From NCBI GenBank assembly GCA_963667005.1, contig OY762937.1, forward strand, positions 2,046,001 to 2,110,000: DNA of 64,000 nt, given 5' to 3'. Origin of the DNA: G963662605 sp963667005. Its GTDB lineage: Bacteria; Bacteroidota; Ignavibacteria; Ignavibacteriales; Ignavibacteriaceae. The notes beneath the pieces are model-generated. The model saw nothing but the letters and a program-made list of their open reading frames with translations. It was not told where the DNA came from and searched no databases. The position numbers and the translations under genes are program-made. Each line of letters begins with the position of its first letter. Within the stretch, counting starts at the first letter, position 1. Below are positions 27,956 to 36,434 of this stretch, in pieces.

Positions 27956-28169
27956 ATTCTTCTATTTCTTTGTTCGTAATTTGGTTGAGCTGTCTTAAGA
28001 TTTCTTCCAGCTGTTTATTTGTAAAGCCTCGCTGTTTTGCAATAGTAACAATTGTTCCGGCTTCAGGGGCTCCACAGTTCAACCCGCATAACCCAGCGCT
28101 CATGAGATAGGATAACAGTTCCGGGTGTATTGCTACCAATTCTTGAATGTCTGAATCTGCTGTTATCAT
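27954..28169 (-). CDS. DUF1858 domain protein
   Basis: A 71-residue protein with the DUF1858 pattern: a short helix pair (DIQELVAIHPELLSYLMSAG) followed by LCGLNCGAPEAGTI with two cysteines. This is the fold of the ScdA/YtfE (RIC) N-terminal domain and of small redox-associated proteins. It is the last gene of a thioredoxin-rhodanese-DUF1858 operon, one base after the rhodanese stop. It probably takes part in thiol or iron-sulfur handling; direct function unknown. Confidence 0.83.
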   Translation of the reverse strand: MITADSDIQELVAIHPELLSYLMSAGLCGLNCGAPEAGTIVTIAKQRGFTNKQLEEILRQLNQITNKEIEE

Positions 28170-28170
28170 A

Positions 28171-28578
28171 TTAATTTTCTAGAACGACTGGAAGTTTTGC
28201 CGCGTTCCAATGGTTTATACCACCTTGTAAATCACGGACTTTAAATCCATGTTTTATCAGAATATTTGAAGCAATTCCACTTCTATGACCTGAGCGGCAA
28301 TATACAAGTATTGTTTTTTCTTTTGCCGATTCCAGTTCCGGCAGCCTATCTTCCAGTTCGCCGACAGGTATGAGAATAGCATTTTTAATATGACCGGCTT
28401 CACTGTTAAACTCAGCAAGCGTACGTACATCCAATAGTAACACAGTCGAATCTTTTTCAATCAGGGTGCTTGCTTCATTCGGACTAATCAAAACATCGGA
28501 ACTCTGGGCTTTTGTGCAGCCGGTCATTAAAACAACGACACTTACAATAAGTACTGTTAAATATTTTTGTGTTGTCAT
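28171..28578 (-). CDS. Rhodanese-like lipoprotein
   Basis: A 135-residue protein with a lipoprotein signal (VLMTGC, Cys21) and one rhodanese domain. It contains LLDVRTLAEFNSEAGHI and the active-site loop ILVYCRSGHRSG, with the persulfide-forming cysteine intact. It is expected on the periplasmic side, bound to the membrane through lipid. Middle gene of the three-gene operon, 17 bases after the thioredoxin gene. Sulfurtransferase acceptor unknown. Confidence 0.88.
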   Translation of the reverse strand: MTTQKYLTVLIVSVVVLMTGCTKAQSSDVLISPNEASTLIEKDSTVLLLDVRTLAEFNSEAGHIKNAILIPVGELEDRLPELESAKEKTILVYCRSGHRSGIASNILIKHGFKVRDLQGGINHWNAAKLPVVLEN

Positions 28579-28595
28579 TCTAATCTTTCTCTATC

Positions 28596-28973
28596 TTACT
28601 CAGCAATTTGAATTGGTTGTGAGACTTTGAGAACTTTTTCGATAATATTATAGAACTCCTGTTTCGGAAGTGCGCCCATCGCCATTTGCGGCTGCTCACC
28701 AACAGGGATAAAAAGCAGTGATGGAATGCTGCGGATGCCAAAGACAGACGATAGTTCCTGCTCATCATCAGAGTTGATTTTGTAGAAATTGACCTTGCCC
28801 TTGTATTCTTCGGCAAGTTCTTCAATAACCGGACCTACCATGCGGCATGGACCACACCACGGAGCCCAAAAATCGATTAACGCCGGTAATTCACCTTTAT
28901 AATTCCATTCCTGGCTCTTTTCGTAATCAAATACTTTTTCTAAAAACGTCTCTTTTGTTAAATGCTCAACCAT
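28596..28973 (-). CDS. trxA: Thioredoxin
   Basis: A 125-residue cytoplasmic thioredoxin with the classical active site WAPWCGPCRM and the cis-proline segment IRSIPSLLF. A slightly extended N-terminus (about 15 residues) precedes the fold. It heads a leftward operon with a rhodanese lipoprotein and a DUF1858 protein. TAGGAG precedes the ATG. The symbol is given for the family; the genome may hold other thioredoxins. Confidence 0.9.
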   Translation of the reverse strand: MVEHLTKETFLEKVFDYEKSQEWNYKGELPALIDFWAPWCGPCRMVGPVIEELAEEYKGKVNFYKINSDDEQELSSVFGIRSIPSLLFIPVGEQPQMAMGALPKQEFYNIIEKVLKVSQPIQIAE

Positions 28974-29325
28974 TGAAGTATCTCCTAATTTATAATTCCT
29001 TTTAACGAACTACCGGTATGATGTAGGAGGCATAAAAAAGATTCACAAACAATTGTGCTTTAGTTAGCAGGTTAGGTGATAATTCCTGTAATACAATGTC
29101 GGCTAAGGCTATCTATTCAACAAATCAGGACAATTTCAAATATATTGAGTAATTCTTGACAATTATTATTGCCGTAAATGCTCATTAATTACCATTCAAC
29201 CCTTATTTTTGTCTGTTCATCAGTTTTGGACTACAGGTAAGGGGAATTTACGATATTTTGATAAAGGGAATTTTTGATTTCTCCTATTGTCACCTGAAAT
29301 TTTATAAATTCAATGAGATTCGATA
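28974..29325. other. Divergent promoter region
   Basis: A 352-base AT-rich gap between the leftward trx operon and the rightward TonB receptor gene. No coding frame or riboswitch-like structure was recognised; in particular I saw no cobalamin-riboswitch boxes ahead of the receptor. A TTGACA sequence occurs at 29156-29161, without a convincing partner box. Confidence 0.4.
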
Positions 29326-31698
29326 ATGAAAAAGATAATCTTCTTTATACTGGTGTCCATACTCGGGTTTTACTGTCCCGAACTTTATTCACAACAGGAG
29401 AATAAGAGTACGGTATCGGGATTTGTGTATGATGGAACCAACGGTGAGGCCATGATAGGTGCTACACTGGTCATCAAAGGCACAAAACTTGGATGTGTTT
29501 CAAATAGTAGCGGCTATTTTGTCATACATAATGTTCCAGCGGGAAGACAGACTCTTATCGTCAGTTCCATGGGGTTTTCGAAGAAGTCTGTACCGGTAAA
29601 TGCCGCTGATAGCAGTATGGCGAAACTTAGTATTCAACTCCAGCCCGAGTCAGTTAATCTTAGTGAAGTTGTTGTGACCGGGGATAACATGAGTGCAGCT
29701 GAGAAGATGTATGAGGCCCCTGTTTCCAAATTTGAACTTTCCGGAGTGGAAATTAATGCAACGCCAAAGGTAATAGAGGCAGATTTGCTTCGTGCATTGC
29801 AGGCCCTTCCGGGAATCACAGCAGTGTCCGATTTTTCTTCTGGCCTTTACATTCGTGGCGGTACGGCCGACCAGAATATGTTTTTGATTGATGGCGCCGA
29901 TGTATATAACCCGGATCACGCGTTCGGCATGTTCTCGACTTTTAATACTAATGCCATTAAAAAAGTAGAGGTATATAAAGGAGGCTTCTCGAGCGAATAC
30001 GGCGGAAGATTATCTTCGGTTATTGACGTTATTAATTTAGACGGTAACAGAAACCGCGTCGAAGGTATATTTTCGATCAGCCTGCTTTCGGGCTCTACTA
30101 CAATTCAAGTGCCGATCGGCTCTGTCGGCTCGGTTTCCGGTTCTTTCAGAAGGACATATCTTGATCAGACATATGCCAAATGGAGTAAAGAAGTTCCGGA
30201 TTATTACTTCTATGATGGAAATCTTAAAGGGTTTTTTGACGTATCGCAAAGAGATAAATTATCAATCAGCTTTTTCAATAGCAGAGATAATCTTGATTAT
30301 CGCCTAAAAAAAGGGTCTGCTGATTCACCGGGTTTGACATATAGTTGGGGCAATACCACCGGCAGCGTCAATTTGAAGCACTTATTTAACGAAAAGTTGT
30401 TCGCATCATTCTGGTTCACCGGCAGCGGATTCGATTCCGATTTTAAATTAGACAAGATTGTTAATGAGGAAGCGAAAAACAAGCTGACGGATTACGCGGT
30501 GAAGGCCTCTTTGGAGTATTACGCGGATAATGATATTTCGTGGAAGTTTGGTGCTGAACAGAAGTATCTCCGGTTTAGCTATCGTGAAGAATTTAGCGAA
30601 GGCTTAGTTGATTTTGTAAATAAATCCCGATTATCAACCCTCTATGCGGATGTGCGGTACAGGCCGGATATACTATGGGAGATAGATCTCGGATTGAGAA
30701 CAAGTGCTTATTTGGGAGAACAAAAGATCGTTAATCCGGAACCGAGATTCTCTGTAAAATACAGATTGTCCGAATCGAGCAGCGTGAAATTCTCTGCCGG
30801 CAGATATTTTCAATACCTGAACAGAATTCAGCAGATGTTTATTTCCAGCATATGGACAGGTGTAGATAAATATACCAAACCCGCCTCGTCTAATCACTTT
30901 ATATTCGGGTATCAACGTGAACTATCCGATGTCCTGACAATTGAAGCAGAAGGTTATTACAAAACGTATGCTAACATATATCAGTTTAATCAAAACCTGA
31001 ATGCATCCATCACTCCGGGGTACACGAATGCGGAAGGATATCCGGTGTACAACTCTACAGAGTCCTTGTTTATCAGAGGTGATGGAAATACGCTTGGGGC
31101 AGAGATTCTTTTAAGAAAACAATCCGGCAGTGTTACGGGCTGGTTATCCTATACCTATTCTAAAACGAAATACACATTTGACGGAATAAATGAAGGTAAT
31201 TCTTTTGCTCCAAGGCATGACAGGGCGTCAGTTGTTAACCTGGTGGTCAATGGTGATTTAGGCGATTTGTTATCCGGTGAGTTCAATGCGGTTAACGAAA
31301 AGAAAAGCAGCCGCTGGAGTTTCGGATTGAATTTTATGTTCGCCTCCGGACAGCCTATAACCATGCCTTCTTCAATATACTTTACATCTAATATTCCGGA
31401 TGCTCCGAATCAGGTTGGAGATCAACAATCATTTCCGGCTTATAAATCATATCCTGGAGCAATCAACTCGTACAGGCTGCCCGCTTATGCACGGCTTGAT
31501 GTCAGTATTACCTACGAGAAGGATTACGGCAGCTGGTCATTGGCCCCATACCTGCAAATCTACAATATCGGGAACAGGAAAAATGTATGGTTTATCGGAT
31601 ATGACAGTAAACTTGAAAATAACAGTGTCATACAGACGGTGGACAAGTATAACATGCTGCCGCTGCTTCCGAGTATCGGTGTAAATATAAAATTCTAG
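29326..31698 (+). CDS. TonB-dependent outer-membrane receptor
   Basis: A 790-residue outer-membrane receptor. After a signal peptide (ending LYSQ) comes a carboxypeptidase-regulatory-like domain (residues about 30-105, VSGFVYDGTNGEAMIGATLV). Next is a plug domain with LLRALQALPGITAVSDFSSG, LYIRGGTADQNMFLIDGADV and VEVYKGGFSSEYGGRLSSVI, then a long beta-barrel. It takes up an unknown substrate using TonB energy. No SusD is next to it. Instead it is followed after 38 bases by a DUF4249-like lipoprotein gene, a pairing seen often in Bacteroidota. Probably a two-gene operon. Confidence 0.93.
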   Translation: MKKIIFFILVSILGFYCPELYSQQENKSTVSGFVYDGTNGEAMIGATLVIKGTKLGCVSNSSGYFVIHNVPAGRQTLIVSSMGFSKKSVPVNAADSSMAKLSIQLQPESVNLSEVVVTGDNMSAAEKMYEAPVSKFELSGVEINATPKVIEADLLRALQALPGITAVSDFSSGLYIRGGTADQNMFLIDGADVYNPDHAFGMFSTFNTNAIKKVEVYKGGFSSEYGGRLSSVIDVINLDGNRNRVEGIFSISLLSGSTTIQVPIGSVGSVSGSFRRTYLDQTYAKWSKEVPDYYFYDGNLKGFFDVSQRDKLSISFFNSRDNLDYRLKKGSADSPGLTYSWGNTTGSVNLKHLFNEKLFASFWFTGSGFDSDFKLDKIVNEEAKNKLTDYAVKASLEYYADNDISWKFGAEQKYLRFSYREEFSEGLVDFVNKSRLSTLYADVRYRPDILWEIDLGLRTSAYLGEQKIVNPEPRFSVKYRLSESSSVKFSAGRYFQYLNRIQQMFISSIWTGVDKYTKPASSNHFIFGYQRELSDVLTIEAEGYYKTYANIYQFNQNLNASITPGYTNAEGYPVYNSTESLFIRGDGNTLGAEILLRKQSGSVTGWLSYTYSKTKYTFDGINEGNSFAPRHDRASVVNLVVNGDLGDLLSGEFNAVNEKKSSRWSFGLNFMFASGQPITMPSSIYFTSNIPDAPNQVGDQQSFPAYKSYPGAINSYRLPAYARLDVSITYEKDYGSWSLAPYLQIYNIGNRKNVWFIGYDSKLENNSVIQTVDKYNMLPLLPSIGVNIKF

Positions 31699-31736
31699 CA
31701 GGCAATGTAATTATGAATGCAGATAGGAAGTATATC

Positions 31737-32606
31737 ATGAAAAAAGTTTTTATAAGCATAATATCATTAACCGCCTTGTTTTTTGCATCCTGCGGTGATC
31801 CTGATGTTTCAATAACGAGCTCCGGTTATGAACCCAAAATAGTAGTGGAAGCATATTTATTTGCTGGGCAAACAGTGCAGAATATTAAAATTACCCGGAA
31901 TTACGCCCTTGGACAGCAAATTGACATAGCTAAAATCATACTGACTCCATCCGGCAATGCAGTTACGGTAACAATAAACGGAATACCTTTGCATTACGAT
32001 GGATCAAGCGGTACTTACTACAATAATGCAATTTCTGTCGAATACGGGAAAACATATGTTTTGGAAATTTCCGCGACCGTTGACGGCAAGGTGCTGCATG
32101 CAAAATCAACAACAACTGTTCCCCGGCAGGGATTTAAAGTGTTGAGTTCTCATGATCTTGGAAATCTTCGGTACGGGATAGATCCGGTAAGCATACAATA
32201 CACTCCCTCAGAAGGAGCGAGTTTTTATGTGTTTGCATTTATGGCGGATACGGTGAGTGTACAGAACTATATATTTGATAACCCGTATCAGGAGCGTCCG
32301 GATACCGCTGATGTTCTTAAAGATATAGATAATTTTCAGGTGCATTATGACTGCTTAATGAATCTGAGCAGTGGTGCGAATGTATACACATATAATTTTG
32401 AGTATTTCAGAGTCCAATTTTACAGCTCATACGAAACGATTGTTTATGCGGGAGATGCTAATTTCAAAAACTATCTTTTGACGAATCCTTCCGTTCAGGA
32501 AATGGATGGCAATTTCCATGAGCCTATCCCGGTACTGCAGGGAGATGGCATAGGAGTATTCGGTTCGGCGATTAAAGATACGGTGCTCTTCAGAATAGTA
32601 AGATAA
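31737..32606 (+). CDS. DUF4249-like lipoprotein
   Basis: A 289-residue protein with a lipoprotein signal (LFFASC) and the beta-rich domain of DUF4249: EPKIVVEAYLFAGQTVQNI near the start, ITLTPSG-type strands, and GKTYVLEISATVDGKVLHA. Such proteins are usually encoded beside TonB receptors and may serve as surface partners. The ATG at 31737 is preferred because AGGAAG precedes it and it begins the signal peptide; an ATG at 31713 lacks both. A terminator-like hairpin follows. Confidence 0.78.
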   Translation: MKKVFISIISLTALFFASCGDPDVSITSSGYEPKIVVEAYLFAGQTVQNIKITRNYALGQQIDIAKIILTPSGNAVTVTINGIPLHYDGSSGTYYNNAISVEYGKTYVLEISATVDGKVLHAKSTTTVPRQGFKVLSSHDLGNLRYGIDPVSIQYTPSEGASFYVFAFMADTVSVQNYIFDNPYQERPDTADVLKDIDNFQVHYDCLMNLSSGANVYTYNFEYFRVQFYSSYETIVYAGDANFKNYLLTNPSVQEMDGNFHEPIPVLQGDGIGVFGSAIKDTVLFRIVR

Positions 32607-32614
32607 TGTAAGCA

Positions 32615-32638
32615 ATTTTGTGCAGGAGAGCACAAAAT
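32615..32638 (+). terminator. Terminator-like hairpin after the receptor operon
   Basis: Perfect nine-base stem ATTTTGTGC / GCACAAAAT with a six-base loop, followed by ACTTTTAT, nine bases after the stop codon of the DUF4249-like gene. Confidence 0.7.
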
Positions 32639-32716
32639 ACTTTTATGGTTTTCTGAGCGTAAATAATTCGCTAAATTAGCGGCAGTACATCTATAACTTC
32701 ACTATTGCAGGTTTGT

Positions 32717-33316
32717 ATGAAGAAAACTGTCGCAGGACTTATCCTAATACTAGCATTAATCGTCCCTGGAAAATCAAAGCACGACGACTTCTCAAAATTT
32801 CTCAAGGGGTTTTTGACAACTTGTTGCAGTAACAATAATATCGACAGCCTGCTCGATGTCCATTCTTCTTTATTGTCGCGATTTATTCATCCGGAAATTG
32901 GAGTCGGTGCTTCCAACAATCCCGGAGTTGCCTGCATTGGAGGAATGTATCCCTATTCGGGCGAAAAATCAACTTTAGACAGCAGCTTGTTAGTCTACTT
33001 TACACTAAACCTACCTAATATATCAAAGCTAAAAATAATTGCAAATAGACTTCCGCGTGCGGGCTTTTGTGAGGAATCGCCCGATAAAGACGGCATTTAC
33101 TATAAGAAAGTAAGCAAGATCGGCCCGTTCGTGGATATTAACGATAGGGAGAATTTCTCGCTGCGCGATATGCAGTTGCCGTCCAAATACAAAAAAGCTC
33201 AAATCATGTACGTGCAAATACTGCTCGACAAGTGGATTGTCAAGAAAATGTATTTCGTTAAGGCTGACGGCAAGTGGTGGTTCGTATTTCTGGACAAGTG
33301 TGATTGTTCAGCATGA
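32717..33316 (+). CDS. Secreted protein of unknown function
   Basis: A 199-residue protein with a signal peptide at its start (KKTVAGLILILALIVPG). The mature part holds five or six cysteines (TTCCSNNN, VACIGG, GFCEE, DKCDC) and ends in a compact beta segment (WIVKKMYFVKADGKWWFVFL) resembling the SnoaL/NTF2-type or DUF4348 end. I cannot assign a family. The frame opens at a TTG at 32705; the ATG at 32717 is used. It stands alone. Confidence 0.6.
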   Translation: MKKTVAGLILILALIVPGKSKHDDFSKFLKGFLTTCCSNNNIDSLLDVHSSLLSRFIHPEIGVGASNNPGVACIGGMYPYSGEKSTLDSSLLVYFTLNLPNISKLKIIANRLPRAGFCEESPDKDGIYYKKVSKIGPFVDINDRENFSLRDMQLPSKYKKAQIMYVQILLDKWIVKKMYFVKADGKWWFVFLDKCDCSA

Positions 33317-33416
33317 AACAAATAGAAAAGCAATTTTAGCATTATTTATTTGATATTATTTAATTAAGTTCCTTCAGTATCTTTCTTCGACTTTGCTAAA
33401 TATGAAGGAGGTTAGT

Positions 33417-34646
33417 ATGAAGCAGTATTATATCTATCTGCTTTCTTTTCTTCTTTCAGCGCAGTTATTCTCACAAACAGGTCAACCTTGCCCCGGTATA
33501 CCCACCATTGACTTCGGCGGAAAAACGTATCATACAGTACAGATAAATAACCAGTGCTGGCTGAAAGAAAATCTAAATATTGGAACGATGATCAGCGGCG
33601 GCATTGATCAAACCAATAATGGTATAATAGAGAAATATTGTTACAATAATGATTCCTTGAATTGTGAAATATATGGTGGTCTTTATCAGCTTTTTGAAGC
33701 GTTACAGTATGTTAACAGCTTCGGCACGCAAGGAATTTGTCCGAATGGCTGGCATGTTCCAACGCGGAGTGAGCTTCGGGATGTCGAAAATGCATTAAAT
33801 GGTGACTCGAACGCAATGAAAGATATCGGGCAGGGTACCGGGAGTGGTGCTGGAACAAATACAAGCGGTTTTTCATTATTAATCGCAGGTCATTATAACC
33901 CATATACTCAGTGCGTTGAAGATGTGAGTAAAATGGCGTACTTGTGGACTTCTTCTGAATACGATACGGACTATTTTCTAACATTACTTATTTATTCCCA
34001 AGTTCCATTCTTTAATGATATCCATTATCATGTTACTTATGGCAACAGCGTCCGCTGTATAAATAATCTTTCGGTTTCAGCTTTGCCGGTAGAGCTTACC
34101 TCATATACTGCCTCCGTGCAGGAGGCTTCGGTATTACTTATTTGGAGAACCGCTTCGGAGATCAATTCCGCGATGTTTGTTGTTGAAACACGTCTGGCTG
34201 ACTCCGAAATATGGTCAGAAGTTGGAAGCATACCCGCTGCGGGGAATTCCTTTAGCGTAAAAGAATATTCGGTTATGGATAAGAATAAGCTGTGCGGAGT
34301 TCATTATTACAGATTAAAGATGGTGGACCTTGACGGCACATACGAATACAGCAGGATTGTACATGCCCAGATCCAGCCTCCGCAGCAATTTGCATTATAT
34401 CAAAACTTTCCTAATCCATTTAATGGAACAACAACATTCAAGTACCAATTACCTGAAACGGAAAATGTCACGCTCAAAATATTTTCTATCAATGGTGAAC
34501 TTGTTCGCGTACTTGTTGATAAAAGGCAAAGCGCCGGAAGGTATTCTGTGGTTCTGAACGCGGATGATTTAAGTTCGGGCGAATATTTATATCAATTGCG
34601 TGCGGGACAATATTCGGATACAAAAAAGTTTGTTCTGCTCAAATAA
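33417..34646 (+). CDS. FISUMP-domain surface protein with T9SS sorting domain
   Basis: A 409-residue exported protein. After a signal peptide (ending LFSQ) comes a FISUMP domain (Fibrobacter succinogenes major paralogous domain): DFGGKTYHTVQINNQCWLKE, GGLYQLFEALQY, GICPNGWHVPTRSELRDVE and SVRCIN. A fibronectin-type beta domain (ALPVELTSYTASVQEASVLL) and a T9SS type A sorting domain (LYQNFPNPFNGTTTFKY, ending KFVLLK) follow. The domain's role is unknown, but these are surface or secreted proteins. The start is exact: GAAGGAGGTTAGT precedes the ATG at 33417, although the frame is open from 33393. Confidence 0.88.
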   Translation: MKQYYIYLLSFLLSAQLFSQTGQPCPGIPTIDFGGKTYHTVQINNQCWLKENLNIGTMISGGIDQTNNGIIEKYCYNNDSLNCEIYGGLYQLFEALQYVNSFGTQGICPNGWHVPTRSELRDVENALNGDSNAMKDIGQGTGSGAGTNTSGFSLLIAGHYNPYTQCVEDVSKMAYLWTSSEYDTDYFLTLLIYSQVPFFNDIHYHVTYGNSVRCINNLSVSALPVELTSYTASVQEASVLLIWRTASEINSAMFVVETRLADSEIWSEVGSIPAAGNSFSVKEYSVMDKNKLCGVHYYRLKMVDLDGTYEYSRIVHAQIQPPQQFALYQNFPNPFNGTTTFKYQLPETENVTLKIFSINGELVRVLVDKRQSAGRYSVVLNADDLSSGEYLYQLRAGQYSDTKKFVLLK

Positions 34647-34871
34647 AAACTTGAACAATCTGGTTAAATTGGGTTTCAAGTTGAACCTATCAATTCAGGC
34701 ACATTTTTCCGGATATAGCTGGCTTTATGCGAAACGTTGTAATATGCGATAAATAAATCAATGAGAAATAGTATTTTATAAGGATGTGTTTTTGACATTT
34801 TTGATTCAAACCCGACAGATATTTCAAATACATCTCAACATACTATTACAAATTACTAATTGGTTTTCTTC

Positions 34872-36110
34872 ATGAAGCGTTCGTCATTCCTGGTCATTAT
34901 AATAGTGCTTTTTGCGGCTGTTTGCACTTTTTCCTCACCTCTAAAGATTCATCACATCGATGTCGGACAGGGCGATGCGACGCTGATTGTATCACCTAAC
35001 GGAATTACGGTGTTGATAGATGCAGGAAATGATGGCGACGGAACCGGAAAAGTACTCCCATACCTTGCTGCGGAAGGAATAACCTACCTGAATTATATCA
35101 TTTGTTCGCATTATCATTCAGACCATCTCGGTGGGTTAGATGAGGTGATTTCTTCATTTGGCAAATCCAACATTGAGAAAATTTATGACCGTGGCGGTGG
35201 TTTCCTGCCGACATCTACTGCATTCACTTCGTATCTTTCCGCTGCAAAAGCGACCGGGAAAAGAGATTCGGTTTACTTAGGAATGGTAATAGATCTCGGT
35301 GGCGGGGCTTCAATGAAGTGCGTAGCAACAGCGGGCAAAGTACTGAACTATGGTGCGGTAAAAGATGCTTCAGGAAGTGAAAATGATTTGAGTATCGGTT
35401 GGGTTTTAAACTATGGCAGCTTTCAATATTTCACAGGAGGCGACCTCGGCGGAGAAAGTTCTGCATACGCCGATAGTGAAACCCCGCTCGCAAGTGTTGT
35501 AGGTAATGTGGACGTTTTAAAAGTAAACCACCATGGCAGTGCATATAGTACAAACCAAGCGTTTGTAAATGCCTTAAAACCTGAGGCTGCGGTAATTCTT
35601 GTGGGTGACGGAAATTCTTACAGTCATCCTGTACAATCAGTCCTTACCCGGTTAACGACTGCAAAATGTTATGTATATCAAACTGAAACCGGAACAGGCG
35701 GAACAATTCCGGCAGGAAAGGGCGCTGTCGCTCATGGAAATATCGTCTTAACAACCGAAGGGACATCCTATACTATGACCTACGGTTCAGTTACTGATAC
35801 ATATCCGGGGGATGGTACAACCGAAATAAGAGAGAACTACGTCCCGGCCACATATTCATTACAACAGAATTATCCGAATCCGTTTAATCCTTCTACAACT
35901 ATCACGTATTCACTGTCTGAAAAGTCGGATGTGGCTGTTTGTATTTATAACCAATTGGGACAAAAAGTTACAACTCTTTTCCAAGGTGAGAAGGAAGCAG
36001 GGAAGTATACCGTGACTTGGGACGCCGTTAATATGCCTTCAGGTATATATTTTTACACCCTGACATCCGGTAAGTTTTCGACTGCAAAAAAACTTATGCT
36101 GATTAAATAA
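34872..36110 (+). CDS. Secreted ComEC-like metallo-beta-lactamase protein with T9SS domain
   Basis: A 412-residue exported protein. A signal peptide is followed by a metallo-beta-lactamase fold of the ComEC/Rec2 C-terminal type: IHHIDVGQGDATLIV, LIDAGNDGDG, the metal motif SHYHSDHLGG, and later VLKVNHHGSAYST. ComEC domains degrade the non-transported DNA strand during competence, but here the domain stands alone and ends in a T9SS sorting domain (LQQNYPNPFNPSTTITY, ending KLMLIK). It is therefore predicted to work outside the cell. Candidate activities are nuclease or phosphodiesterase; none is shown. The ATG at 34872 begins the signal peptide; the frame opens at a TTG at 34860. Confidence 0.86.
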   Translation: MKRSSFLVIIIVLFAAVCTFSSPLKIHHIDVGQGDATLIVSPNGITVLIDAGNDGDGTGKVLPYLAAEGITYLNYIICSHYHSDHLGGLDEVISSFGKSNIEKIYDRGGGFLPTSTAFTSYLSAAKATGKRDSVYLGMVIDLGGGASMKCVATAGKVLNYGAVKDASGSENDLSIGWVLNYGSFQYFTGGDLGGESSAYADSETPLASVVGNVDVLKVNHHGSAYSTNQAFVNALKPEAAVILVGDGNSYSHPVQSVLTRLTTAKCYVYQTETGTGGTIPAGKGAVAHGNIVLTTEGTSYTMTYGSVTDTYPGDGTTEIRENYVPATYSLQQNYPNPFNPSTTITYSLSEKSDVAVCIYNQLGQKVTTLFQGEKEAGKYTVTWDAVNMPSGIYFYTLTSGKFSTAKKLMLIK

Positions 36111-36434
36111 TGATGCTTTATAGAGGATACTTTCCGTAACTATACTTTAATATCAACTTCAAAAAATATGTGATAATTTGTAATTCCTCTATTTCTCCAA
36201 TTTCTAAGATTACAATGAAGGCTTGGTAGCATAGGCGTATTGGAATGACAGCTCAAGTTTGCAAGGTGAGTTTCATATGACCATTCATTTCTACGTTCTT
36301 CAAAGTGCGAAAGCAGAATTTAATTGATAATTTGCCTTATTTATACTAATTTTCATGCAAGTGGGAGAAGTATTGGCGGACAAGTAAGGTAATACTACTC
36401 TCGGTTAAAAATCATAAATTTATCAGGAGATGGA
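36111..36434. other. Intergenic region with a GIY-YIG-like remnant
   Basis: A 324-base gap between the MBL-fold gene and a lipoprotein gene. It contains a 17-codon frame (36277-36327) that resembles the start of a GIY-YIG nuclease. The rest is AT-rich without clear features. AGGAGATGGA precedes the next ATG. Confidence 0.5.
36277..36327 (+). pseudogene. Truncated start of a GIY-YIG nuclease gene
   Basis: Translation gives MTIHFYVLQSAKAEFN and then a stop. The part HFYVLQSAK is characteristic of the first strand of small GIY-YIG (YhbQ/UvrC-like) nucleases, which normally continue with YIG. Everything downstream is missing. It is probably a decayed gene end; chance similarity of nine residues cannot be excluded. 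Confidence 0.4.

Noticed and set aside
29156..29190. TTGACA box as a sigma-70-type promoter for the TonB receptor gene
   Set aside because: No convincing -10 box at the normal spacing, and Bacteroidota-type promoters differ from this pattern.
32717..33316. Assignment of the cysteine-rich secreted protein to DUF4348 or an NTF2-like family
   Set aside because: Only the C-terminal beta segment is suggestive; the motif evidence is too thin, so it is listed as unknown.
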